From: Flavobacteriales bacterium UBA7612
GTDB taxonomy: Bacteria; Bacteroidota; Bacteroidia; Flavobacteriales; Weeksellaceae
Length of the DNA: 52,191 nt
Direction: 5' to 3'
NCBI GenBank assembly: GCA_002484335.1
Contig: DLJQ01000024.1
Location: 1-52,191 of the forward strand
Below, one piece after another: positions 35,001-42,223 of the stretch. The translations under genes and the position numbers were made by a program. The notes beneath the pieces were generated by a model. That model made no database searches, was not told the DNA's origin, and saw only the letters and a list, made by a program, of their open reading frames with translations. Position 1 is the first letter of the stretch. Each line of letters starts with the position of its first letter.

Positions 35001-35189
35001 TTTCCAACAATACTAAAAAATTGATTTACAATTATTTAAACTGTTATTTGCATGTTTTTTTGTTGGAAAGTGTTGGAAATAAAAAACGTTTTCCAACACT
35101 TTCCAACATTTCCACAACTTTTCCAACACTTTTTTTATATTTAATTTACTTAAAATCAATATTTTAATATTTGTTGGAAATGTTGGAAA
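35001..35189. repeat. Iteron-like cluster, eight TGTTGGAAA copies
   Basis: TGTTGGAAA occurs at 35061, 35071, 35172 and 35181; its complement TTTCCAACA at 35001, 35090, 35100 and 35120. Copies are mostly 9-10 bp apart (one helical turn). TGTTGGAAAGTGTTGGAAA (35061-35079) and its exact complement (35090-35108) form a perfect 19-bp inverted repeat with a 10-base spacer. It directly follows the primase-helicase gene, so it may be a replication origin or an operator array for a phage DNA-binding protein. Role is inferred; the repeats are seen. Confidence 0.75.
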
Positions 35190-35211
35190 AAATATTGTGT
35201 CGTTATGAGTT

Positions 35212-35224
35212 TTATTGACACATT
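35212..35224 (-). promoter_or_regulatory. Late-motif-like site near the iterons
   Basis: Minus strand reads AATGTGTCAATAA. It is 270 bases from the nearest downstream gene, so it may belong to another purpose than the late sites. Confidence 0.3.
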
Positions 35225-35244
35225 TTTTAACTAACATTTTGTTT

Positions 35245-38200
35245 TTAGAATGGTAAATCATCTTCTACTTCTTTATTTATTGTGTCAGAATTCGCCAAAC
35301 TCTCTTTTTTATTATCAAACAATGATGGGGTTACAGGGGAATCACTATTTTTATTACGCTCTTGGATATCTATTGAATAATTAATATCTAAAACATCTTC
35401 TTGTTCAAGTTTAGATGTGTCAAAAATTAAAGCAGATGTATTTACTCCTTCTAAAAATCTAACACTTTTAGAACTTCCAATAAAAGCATCATCTTCACAC
35501 AATGCTTTTCTTAATTCATTTTTTGTTGGTGCAGAGGAATTGAATGTTCTGTACCAATCTTGCTGAACACGACCATAAACAAATGAAAAATTAAAATAGA
35601 TAGTTTTACCATCAACTTTAAAATCAACTCCATTTTTTAAATATGATGGAGTAGAAGGTCTCAAACATGTGATAAATAATTGCCAGAATTTCTGAATAAC
35701 ACTTTCATTCTCTATTCTTCTTCTTTGTGCAGTAACCATTACATCAAAATGAGATAACATTTCATCACGGGTAAATGGAAAATGTATTTCATTGTGAAAT
35801 ATTTCATACATTGCTGCAATAACTGCGTGATTTGTTGCAATTCTTTCAGGTAAACCCATGAATGCATTTCTCTTAGTCAGGCTAGATTTATAATTTCTGA
35901 ATTGGCGTGTAAAATGTTCTTCAACTAAATGCCTTTTTAAAAGTATATCTACCATAAAATGAGATACACCTTCTTTTATCATATCATCTAATTTGTTGAA
36001 ATTTTGTTTAGCTTGTTCATCAAAACTATTAACGACCATTTCCTCCCATAGCATTCTTATAATTAAAGGTTCTTCGGTTGGACAATCATTAGATGTTACA
36101 AGTGGAGCTGAAAGAATAGGAACTTCATCAGATGATACACGAGAATCTAATGTTCCAAACTTGTAACCATTTAAATCCCATAGACCTTTTAACATTTCAT
36201 TAGTTTCTAAATCTCCATTACGGTATTCAGAAAGGTGTGTAATTACATTTGCAAACTGGGCAAATTCACGTATTTGTGCTTTACCTGTTGATTTTTTAGA
36301 AGATAAAGAAATTACTGATTGAATGTCTCCAAAAAATGATCTTAAACCTTGTGATAATTGATCCTTTCCTGAAGATCCAGGACCAAATAAAAATAATAAT
36401 GGAAAAGCTGATATTTCTGATTTGACAATATCATGAAAAGCTGCTGCTAATAAAAATAATATACCAGTGATAGCATGATCTCTATGAACTTTTCTAAGTT
36501 GAGATAAGTAATCCTCTAAAGTGAAATTTGATGATTTCACAATGAATCTTTTTTGAGAAATATATCTTGTTGGATTATTTTTATAAATACCATTAGCCGA
36601 TGGAACATAATAAGTAACATCATTGTAATGAAATACTCCATTATCATCCATTTTTACAGTTCCTGTACCAGGAATTGTTATTTGATTATTCCATACAAAA
36701 AAACCTTCAGGATTCCACCCTAAAACATCTACTGCACGTCCTGTTCCCATGGAATCAAATAAATAATCTTTTAAATTATCTAAGTGATTTGTACGACCTT
36801 TAAATCTGTAATTTCCTTGATTTTCAAGAACAGTAGTAAATACTCCAGTATTTTGCATAGAGTTTGCAGGTGCATCAAAAATTCGTTCTACACCTCGTTT
36901 ATTTTTAATCCTAAAAAGTTTTTTAGGAAATTTATCATCATTCATGTGTTGAATGATTTCTATTTCAAAATTAGAAATTGATTTGAATGTATCTAATTCT
37001 TCATTACGTTCAACTAATGCCCAAATCTCATTTTCATGTTGAAAAAATGAATATTCTCTTATTTGAGATTGATATTTTGAAATATCTACATCTTGTAATT
37101 TAGTAGGTAAATCATATTCTGAAAGATTGATATTTTTTCTTTCAATTTTAATAGAATCTAAATCTTTGATGATTTCTTTTAATGTTGTTTTAGATAGCTT
37201 AGAAGCTTTTTGCAACATTTCTTGATAGATTTCTCTATGTGTTTTATCTTCTATAGTAGATAATACACGAGCACATTTTTTTATACCCTCAGCTTTTTCA
37301 ATAGTAGTATCACCAATTATCCAGTTTTCCATTAAAAAAGAAAATCCATTTTCAATTAATCCTTTTTCACGTAAGAAATTGTTTAATTTTTGTTCTGGAG
37401 TTATTTTATATTCTCTTATAAAATCGTCAGGATCTAAATTGTCAGGTAAAATACATACCTCTACATTAAAACCTTTAGCAAATAATTTTGGTACATTTCT
37501 AAGAATAGCATCTATTCCTGCTTTATCACCATCAAAGCAAACTATTGCTTTTTCTGCAAATCGTTTTAATTTGTTGATTTGACCTTCTGCTAGTTCTTTA
37601 CCATAAGGAGATACTGTATTAATAATACCATTTTCTTGCCATGCAATAACATCATTATAACCTTCTACTAACCAAACAGTATTTGATTTTGATATTGATT
37701 GCAACGCAAAATTTAATCCAAATAACTGATTGCTTTTATTATACATTTCAGTATTAGCTGGATTCATCCATTTTGTTTGATCTTCTGGGTTTAAAGATCT
37801 TGAGGAAAATCCAAGAATTTCTCCACGTTCATCATAAATTGGATATGTAAGTCTATTCCAAATCTTATCTTTATTTTTTTCATTGATAAGATTTAAATCA
37901 CGACCTAACTCAACTAAACCATTTTCTTTTAATAAATTGTAGATGAATTTTCCTCCTGGTGCATAACCCAATTCCCAATGTTCAACTTGTTCATCTGAGT
38001 ATCCTCTTTTTTTAATTTCTGACCAAGCTTCATGATTTTTAGGTAACTCTTTTAATTGTTGTACAAATTTCCTTTGAACAGATTTTAATATAGGTTTTAA
38101 TTCATGTATTTTTTTCTGTTTTTCCTCATATTTAATTGCAGTAGCTTGATCTTCATATTGTACATCCATTGTACAAAATTTTGCTAAATCTTTTACAGCT

Positions 38201-38448
38201 TCTGGATAAGAAAAATTATATTTCTTCATTAAATATGTAAATATATTACCAGATATATCGGCTGATTTATCATAAAACATTTGTTTTGATGGTGAGATTA
38301 TACAAGATGGTGTTTTTTCATCTTTGAATGGCGATAAACATATATAATTAGCACCTCTTTTAGAAACTTTATGATCACGAGAAAATATTTCAACAATATC
38401 TACACGTGATAGTAATTCTGCAATAAATTCTTCTTTTATTAATGACAT
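35245..38448 (-). CDS. Primase-helicase with SSB-like acidic C-terminus
   Basis: A 1067-aa replication protein. The N-terminal ~100 residues align with the DnaG CHC2 zinc domain (LSPFKDEKTPS, FYDKSADISGN), but all four zinc ligands are replaced (Ser39, Lys42, Asp60, Ala63 at those positions). A TOPRIM domain follows with VEGYNDV (about 263-269), FDGDKAG (about 303) and DPDDF. The C-terminal ATPase has GPGSSGKD (about 686-693), a superfamily 3-like helicase pattern. The last residues EVEDDLPF equal the C-terminal tip of the SSB encoded downstream of the early operon. It overlaps no neighbour and starts with a 94-base leader containing an inverted repeat. Confidence 0.9.
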   Translation of the reverse strand: MSLIKEEFIAELLSRVDIVEIFSRDHKVSKRGANYICLSPFKDEKTPSCIISPSKQMFYDKSADISGNIFTYLMKKYNFSYPEAVKDLAKFCTMDVQYEDQATAIKYEEKQKKIHELKPILKSVQRKFVQQLKELPKNHEAWSEIKKRGYSDEQVEHWELGYAPGGKFIYNLLKENGLVELGRDLNLINEKNKDKIWNRLTYPIYDERGEILGFSSRSLNPEDQTKWMNPANTEMYNKSNQLFGLNFALQSISKSNTVWLVEGYNDVIAWQENGIINTVSPYGKELAEGQINKLKRFAEKAIVCFDGDKAGIDAILRNVPKLFAKGFNVEVCILPDNLDPDDFIREYKITPEQKLNNFLREKGLIENGFSFLMENWIIGDTTIEKAEGIKKCARVLSTIEDKTHREIYQEMLQKASKLSKTTLKEIIKDLDSIKIERKNINLSEYDLPTKLQDVDISKYQSQIREYSFFQHENEIWALVERNEELDTFKSISNFEIEIIQHMNDDKFPKKLFRIKNKRGVERIFDAPANSMQNTGVFTTVLENQGNYRFKGRTNHLDNLKDYLFDSMGTGRAVDVLGWNPEGFFVWNNQITIPGTGTVKMDDNGVFHYNDVTYYVPSANGIYKNNPTRYISQKRFIVKSSNFTLEDYLSQLRKVHRDHAITGILFLLAAAFHDIVKSEISAFPLLFLFGPGSSGKDQLSQGLRSFFGDIQSVISLSSKKSTGKAQIREFAQFANVITHLSEYRNGDLETNEMLKGLWDLNGYKFGTLDSRVSSDEVPILSAPLVTSNDCPTEEPLIIRMLWEEMVVNSFDEQAKQNFNKLDDMIKEGVSHFMVDILLKRHLVEEHFTRQFRNYKSSLTKRNAFMGLPERIATNHAVIAAMYEIFHNEIHFPFTRDEMLSHFDVMVTAQRRRIENESVIQKFWQLFITCLRPSTPSYLKNGVDFKVDGKTIYFNFSFVYGRVQQDWYRTFNSSAPTKNELRKALCEDDAFIGSSKSVRFLEGVNTSALIFDTSKLEQEDVLDINYSIDIQERNKNSDSPVTPSLFDNKKESLANSDTINKEVEDDLPF

Positions 38449-38481
38449 AGCGGATTATTTTAGAAATAAACTAAGCGTATA

Positions 38482-38512
38482 ATTTATAGGATTGAAAAAC
38501 AATCCTATAAAT
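38482..38512 (-). promoter_or_regulatory. Inverted repeat between primase and 112-aa gene
   Basis: ATTTATAGGATTG and CAATCCTATAAAT form a 13-bp stem around AAAAA. There is no T-run after it on the minus strand, so it is not a standard terminator; it may be an RNA processing or stabilising hairpin in the operon. Confidence 0.4.
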
Positions 38513-38542
38513 TGAATACTTTTATTTTCATTTTTTATTTAA

Positions 38543-38881
38543 TTATAAATAACCAAATGTTTGGGCTGCTAATTCTCCAATAGTGCATAAATCTGCGTTT
38601 TCATAACATTCTTCATTTTCATCATCATCAAAACATTCTGGATAACATTTAGAAATTTCATTATCTAAATCATCCCACTTTTTTTGAACATTTAATAAAT
38701 TTTGTATTTTATTTTTTAAATCTCCAATTTCCCAAGTAGAATGGTTTTCTTGAACATACTTTAAATCTTTTTGTGCTTCAGCTTGTTCTTTTGGATAATC
38801 ATAAGTTTTAAAGAATGTGATTTCACGTTTTTGATTTAATCCTAATACGTATGTATCATGTGTTTTATTTTCGATTGGCAT
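38543..38881 (-). CDS. Hypothetical 112-aa acidic protein
   Basis: Acidic at the C-terminal half (KCYPECFDDDENEECYENADLC), with six Cys in the protein, no recognised domain. It lies between SSB and the primase-helicase in the early replication operon, suggesting a DNA-metabolism role. Function unknown. Confidence 0.55.
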   Translation of the reverse strand: MPIENKTHDTYVLGLNQKREITFFKTYDYPKEQAEAQKDLKYVQENHSTWEIGDLKNKIQNLLNVQKKWDDLDNEISKCYPECFDDDENEECYENADLCTIGELAAQTFGYL

Positions 38882-38908
38882 TTTTTATAATTTATTATTT
38901 ATGATTAA

Positions 38909-39307
38909 TTAAAATGGTAAATCATCTTCTTCATTACCTGTTGGAGGAATATCAGATGGAGCAGGAAGGGTTGAACCTATTGGTTTTATGGATAAAAATT
39001 CTATTTTATTAACCAACATTTCTAATTGAGGAATAGCTTTACCATCTTTGATATATGCTGTTGCTTGAGCCTCACCTTCTAAATATATACGATCTCCTTT
39101 TTTGATATACTTTGCTAATTCATGAGTTTTTGTATATCTAGTACATCTTACCCAAGTTGTTTGTTCTTTTAACTCTCCAGTTGCAGTTTTCCATTTTTTT
39201 GAAATAGCTACTGAAAATTGAATTGATATTTTTTCTGAATTTTCGAAGTAATGTAATTTTGGATCATTACCTACATGCCCTATTATTTGAAAGTTATTTA
39301 TAGCCAT
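38909..39307 (-). CDS. ssb: Single-stranded DNA-binding protein
   Basis: A 132-aa OB-fold SSB starting MAINNFQIIGHVGNDPKLHY, with the typical WVRCTRYTK and KGDRIYLEGE strands. The acidic C-terminal tip ends EEDDLPF, the binding site for replication partners in bacterial SSBs. It overlaps the preceding 175-aa gene by one base, so it is translated in the same operon, upstream of the primase-helicase. Confidence 0.93.
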   Translation of the reverse strand: MAINNFQIIGHVGNDPKLHYFENSEKISIQFSVAISKKWKTATGELKEQTTWVRCTRYTKTHELAKYIKKGDRIYLEGEAQATAYIKDGKAIPQLEMLVNKIEFLSIKPIGSTLPAPSDIPPTGNEEDDLPF

Positions 39308-39834
39308 TATTCAAGATTTTTAAGCTGTTTTCTAATATCTTCAACAGGAATTGCTAATGCATAAGCATCTTTACGCTCTAAGTATGGTGCAGCTTCTGGA
39401 AATTGTTCTATGATTCTTTTGTAAGTGACTAACTGCAGTAGAGCATTATAAATACTTTGTTTTAATTGTATTTTTTCTGCTTTAAGAGCTTCACATTTAT
39501 TGTTTAGCTCTATTAATTTTTTAGAATAATCTTGATTTAAATCATTAATAGTAATTCCATAAAATGAATCCTCATTAGTTTTACATGGTAAAGGACTAAT
39601 AAACTTAAATTCTTCTCCATTTAAACCATTTCCAAAAAATTTAATTCTTATACTTTTAGAAATATATGAAGGAAATTCCTTATTTAATTCAATTACTTTT
39701 GCAGGTATTCTTTTATAATATATTTCTGAAACATATTCAGTCAATTCTTTTTGGATTTCACTAATTTTTTTGTCCAATTTTATAGTCAATTTCTCTGAAA
39801 TTGTATTTGCTAAATCTTTACTTATTCTACTCAT
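39307..39834 (-). CDS. Hypothetical 175-aa protein, weakly Nmad5-like
   Basis: A helical protein with an N-terminal basic helix, a middle segment PLPCKTNEDSFYG, and a coiled coil (LIELNNKCEALKAEKIQLKQS) followed by KRIIEQFPEAAPYL. The coil then F/W-P-E-A-A-P pattern resembles Nmad5-type proteins of Mu-like phages, thought to be linked with nucleotide modification; the match is by eye and uncertain. Translationally coupled to SSB. Confidence 0.4.
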   Translation of the reverse strand: MSRISKDLANTISEKLTIKLDKKISEIQKELTEYVSEIYYKRIPAKVIELNKEFPSYISKSIRIKFFGNGLNGEEFKFISPLPCKTNEDSFYGITINDLNQDYSKKLIELNNKCEALKAEKIQLKQSIYNALLQLVTYKRIIEQFPEAAPYLERKDAYALAIPVEDIRKQLKNLE

Positions 39835-39851
39835 TTTTTTACTTTTTATTA

Positions 39852-40028
39852 TTATTTAGGGATACCGAATGCAAATGATTTTTTACTATCTAAGGCGAAC
39901 AAAGGATAATAATATGATTTTTTTTGCCTTGCATATTTTTCTGCTTCTAACTGATTAGTAAAAATTTTAGTTCGTCCATCTTTTACTCTATCAGTAATTT
40001 CTTTACCATTTTCTGTAAAATATCTCAT
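39852..40028 (-). CDS. Hypothetical 58-aa early protein
   Basis: Short frame MRYFTENGKEITDRVKDGRTKI... with a basic/aromatic content and YARQKKSYYYPLFAL in the middle. Its ATG is abutted by a TGTCTA operator-like site (40027-40045), supporting a real early gene. No family recognised. Confidence 0.6.
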   Translation of the reverse strand: MRYFTENGKEITDRVKDGRTKIFTNQLEAEKYARQKKSYYYPLFALDSKKSFAFGIPK

Positions 40029-40045
40029 TGTCTATTTTTTGTTTT
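40027..40045. promoter_or_regulatory. Operator-like site before the 58-aa gene
   Basis: ATTGTCTATTTTTTGTTTT on the plus strand overlaps the gene's ATG. It matches the tandem sites at 41086-41123 in 18 of 19 positions. Confidence 0.5.
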
Positions 40046-40066
40046 ATTGTAAATTTTACGGTTATT

Positions 40067-40180
40067 TTAATTCAAAAAAATATTCTTCCAAATATGTTTT
40101 ATTTGAAAAGTACATCCACATTTTGTGCATTGATATACATCGTAATCAATATCCCAGGATATTAGTCTAAATTTCTTCAT
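40067..40180 (-). CDS. Possible 37-aa zinc-ribbon protein
   Basis: Frame MKKFRLISWDIDYDVYQCTKCGCTFQIKH..., with a CxxC-G-C pattern of a short zinc knuckle. It overlaps the upstream 26-aa frame by 14 bases. Too small for certainty, but Cys spacing is suggestive. Confidence 0.45.
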   Translation of the reverse strand: MKKFRLISWDIDYDVYQCTKCGCTFQIKHIWKNIFLN

Positions 40181-40247
40181 CTTTAAAAAACTCTACCCAT
40201 TTTTTTAACCAAGCATCAATTGCTTCATATTGGTTTACTTTGTCCAT
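40167..40247 (-). CDS. Possible 26-aa peptide
   Basis: Frame MDKVNQYEAIDAWLKKWVEFF... with an amphipathic helix. Located between the 66-aa and the 37-aa frames. Weak evidence. Confidence 0.3.
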   Translation of the reverse strand: MDKVNQYEAIDAWLKKWVEFFKDEEI

Positions 40248-40257
40248 TTCTAAGAAT

Positions 40258-40458
40258 TTAAAAAGTTTCCACCTCTTTTAGAGATATTTTTTTTACTAAT
40301 TCTCCCATAACCCTATCTTTCAATTTTTCAATTGAATCAAAATTTTCAAGAACTTCATTTGTTGATTGTTCTATATTAAAATTTTGTGTTCTTTGGATAA
40401 TATCCAATACATTCCATGTGATTGATAATTCACTTTTTGATAATTTTTCTAAACTCAT
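40258..40458 (-). CDS. Hypothetical 66-aa early protein
   Basis: A helical acidic protein (MSLEKLSKSELSITWNVLDIIQRTQNF...) of unknown function in the early operon, 34 bases downstream of the Cys-rich regulator. Confidence 0.55.
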   Translation of the reverse strand: MSLEKLSKSELSITWNVLDIIQRTQNFNIEQSTNEVLENFDSIEKLKDRVMGELVKKISLKEVETF

Positions 40459-40492
40459 TTTTTAAAAAATTAAATTAAACTTCAGTTATATG

Positions 40493-41080
40493 TTATTGAT
40501 TGCCTATTAAAATTTTTGAAGGAATTAAATTGTATTTAAAAGCAAATACAGTTAATTCTTGTTTTGTAGAAATTTCTAATTTTTCATACAAAAGCCTTTT
40601 TTGGTAATGAAGTGTACCAAGTTTAGTTTTTAGTTCTAATGATATAGCATCATTAGTCATATCTGTTACTAAACATTGAATTAATCGAATTTCTGAAAAA
40701 GAAATAATTGAATTTTTAAATTTTATGTTTTTACATATTTTCCCTTCTGAGGTACATTGACCACGTAATGGACATTCCCAATATTCACCCTTTTGAAGTT
40801 TTCCAGAAGAACATATATCTGCATTAAAATCTAACCCTCCGAATCTACATTTTGTAAATTGTTCTACTTGCTTATTTTCGTTCAGTGGATGCCAGTCCAA
40901 TAATGCTAAATAAGCTTCAGTATCTTTTATCATTGCAGTTTTTAGAATATTAAAAACTTTAGAATCTATGTCATTAAATGACATTATTTTACCATTTTGT
41001 AAAATTTTTAAATCATTCCCAGTAGTAAAAAATTCAATTTCAGAAGAAATCATTCCTGGATACAAATTTTGATTAATCAT
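40493..41080 (-). CDS. Cys-rich regulator with LuxR-type C-terminal HTH
   Basis: A 195-aa protein if started at the ATG at 41080 (MINQNLYPG); the frame runs back to 41134, through the operator repeats. A central Cys cluster (CRFGGLDFNADIC, YWECPLRGQCTSEGKIC) may bind metal. The C-terminal region (FSEIRLIQCLVTDMTNDAISLELKTK) looks like a LuxR/GerE-type helix-turn-helix. Proteins like this are common in Bacteroidota prophages, and control of late or early genes is plausible. It could recognise one of the two motif sets reported here. Confidence 0.65.
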   Translation of the reverse strand: MINQNLYPGMISSEIEFFTTGNDLKILQNGKIMSFNDIDSKVFNILKTAMIKDTEAYLALLDWHPLNENKQVEQFTKCRFGGLDFNADICSSGKLQKGEYWECPLRGQCTSEGKICKNIKFKNSIISFSEIRLIQCLVTDMTNDAISLELKTKLGTLHYQKRLLYEKLEISTKQELTVFAFKYNLIPSKILIGNQ

Positions 41081-41085
41081 AGCGG

Positions 41086-41123
41086 ATTGTCTAATTTTTG
41101 TTTTATTGTCTAATTTTTGTTTT
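41086..41123. promoter_or_regulatory. Tandem 19-bp operator-like repeat
   Basis: ATTGTCTAATTTTTGTTTT occurs twice back to back (41086-41104 and 41105-41123), directly upstream of the Cys-rich regulator's ATG (41080). Related sites lie at 40027, 41382, 41465, 34958 and 33506. Confidence 0.75.
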
Positions 41124-41141
41124 AAATAATGCAAAAAAATA

Positions 41142-41375
41142 TTATTCAGCTTCTAAAAGCTTTTCATTTTTCTTTGCTATTTTTTGTTGTTCTTTTGCAA
41201 GTTTTATTAAGTGTGTTAAAATCTCTGCATCTCCACTTAATCCATTTTTTACACGCCAAATTTTTTGTTTATTAGCATTGTTTAATTCTAACTTCATACG
41301 TGTACAAACTTCTTTACTATACTTATTTGGTAAATACTTAAATAGAGAACTTAATTTCATTTTATGTATATGCAT
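41142..41375 (-). CDS. Small Cro-like early regulator
   Basis: A 77-aa basic protein (MKLSSLFKYLPNKYSKEVCTRMKLELNNANKQKIWRVKNGL...) with a possible helix-turn-helix. It is the first minus-strand gene opposite the XRE repressor, where Cro or similar proteins are found. Start could be Met6 at 41360. Divergent promoter and operator-like sites lie between the two genes. Function is inferred from position. Confidence 0.6.
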   Translation of the reverse strand: MHIHKMKLSSLFKYLPNKYSKEVCTRMKLELNNANKQKIWRVKNGLSGDAEILTHLIKLAKEQQKIAKKNEKLLEAE

Positions 41376-41499
41376 AATTCTATTGTCTATTTTTTGTTTA
41401 TTTTTGTTACGTTTTGTTATATTCTGTTACGCAAATGTACACGTTTATTTACAAAAAACAACAAAATGTCTAAAAAATGTTTAAAAAAAATAATTCTAA
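41376..41499. promoter_or_regulatory. Divergent switch region, early promoter and operators
   Basis: Between the Cro-like gene and the XRE repressor. On the minus strand TACATTTGC (41431-41439) matches the -7 TAnnTTTG box, with TTG about 19 bases upstream. Operator-like sites TGTCTA-N5-TGTTT occur at 41382-41400 and 41465-41483, on both sides of the promoter. This layout fits a lysogeny switch. Confidence 0.65.
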
Positions 41500-41844
41500 A
41501 TGAATACATTTTCAAGCAAACTAGAGTACCAAAGGGAAAAATATAATTTAACTAAAGAAGATTTAGCTGATAAACTTGATATATCTCGTCAAACATTATA
41601 TAACTATTTGGGAGGAAGAAATCCAAATTGGGAATTATTACAAAATATTCAAAAGGTATTTCCTAATTTATCAATGGACTATTGGATTAATGATTCAATT
41701 TCTCAATATGATGATTTTATAAAATATGAAAATAAAATTAGTGAAGTTAAAGAGAGTATTGATGAATATTCAGAAGCTAAAAAGTTTTCTATTATAAATA
41801 ATAAACTCGATACTATTCTAAAAATAATAACTAATTCAAAGTAG
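41500..41844 (+). CDS. XRE-family transcriptional repressor (CI/C2-like)
   Basis: A 114-aa protein with a helix-turn-helix at about residues 17-40 (TKEDLADKLDISRQTLYNYLGG). The C-terminal half is a helical oligomerisation-like segment; no protease-type autocleavage domain is seen. It is transcribed opposite to the early genes from the divergent region and ends about 300 bases from attR. It is the likely lysogeny repressor; its operators would be the TGTCTA-type sites nearby. Confidence 0.85.
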   Translation: MNTFSSKLEYQREKYNLTKEDLADKLDISRQTLYNYLGGRNPNWELLQNIQKVFPNLSMDYWINDSISQYDDFIKYENKISEVKESIDEYSEAKKFSIINNKLDTILKIITNSK

Positions 41845-42149
41845 CTATTTAAAAGGTTTTTAGCTGAGTTTTTTCGTTCCATTATTTATATTTTAAAACC
41901 TTGTAATTACTTCAGTAAATACATTTTTTTTAAAAAAAGTAAAAGAATATTAAACCAATTAAAAAAAGAGAGTTTTTGTAAAATATTTTCGTTCCAATTT
42001 CTCTCTTTTTTATATCAATTAATTATTAATTATAGCCATTTTCAGTTTCATATTTTTATTATTGTTCCTTCATTAATGCATTTTTTGTAACGAAATAGGA
42101 ACGTAGATTCTCAAAACAACTGTTTTTCAGTGTTTTATTTTAATTTTGA
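41845..42149. promoter_or_regulatory. attP arm with candidate integrase sites
   Basis: No gene. TTTTCGTTCC (41871-41880 and 41986-41995) is the complement of the GGAACGAAA sites in the left arm. Further copies, looser, are GTAACGAAAT (42087-42096) and GGAACGTAG (about 42098-42106). A long AT-rich arm with spaced repeats fits an integrase P-arm including possible IHF-like bends. Confidence 0.6.
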
Positions 42150-42167
42150 GAGTCCCGTCCGGATCGC
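42150..42167. repeat. attR core
   Basis: GAGTCCCGTCCGGATCGC, identical to 1-18. It continues CCAATTTTTATAGC, the native end of tRNA-Asp with encoded CCA (GCCA), followed by the tRNA terminator. Bases to its left do not match a tRNA, so the tRNA body is on the other (left) side. Confidence 0.88.
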
Positions 42168-42177
42168 CAATTTTTAT

Positions 42178-42208
42178 AGCTTCACAATTCTGTGAAGCTT
42201 TTTTTTTT
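42178..42208 (+). terminator. tRNA-Asp terminator
   Basis: AGCTTCACA, loop ATTC, TGTGAAGCT, then about ten T. It belongs to the native tRNA-Asp transcript, now severed from the gene by the prophage. A near copy follows the tRNA remnant at 45298. Confidence 0.85.
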
Positions 42209-42223
42209 GCTCATATTTTTTTA

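Larger units (their letters stand above)
34942..35244. other. Intergenic region with iterons, operator-like sites and a late motif
   Basis: No convincing gene. It contains eight copies of TGTTGGAAA (four per strand), two TGTCTA-type operator candidates at its left edge and TGTGTCAATA (minus) near 35212-35224. An 82-aa frame (35013-35261, minus) would mostly translate the repeats and is rejected. Confidence 0.7.
1..42167. mobile_element. Temperate siphophage prophage, att site to att site
   Basis: An identical 18-bp sequence occurs at 1-18 and 42150-42167. Between the two copies lie, in order, an integrase, tail, tape measure, capsid, protease, portal, terminase, lysis, tail fibre, replication and repressor genes, so every module of a siphophage is present and no gene looks broken. 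The large tape measure and absence of sheath or baseplate genes argue for a long non-contractile tail. The tRNA body that would prove the left end lies outside the window, so the left boundary is inferred from the repeat and the adjacent integrase. Confidence 0.93.

Noticed and set aside
35013..35261. 82-aa minus-strand frame across the iterons
   Set aside because: Its sequence is mainly translated repeats (FPTFPT, KCWKVLE), which fits a noncoding repeat cluster better.
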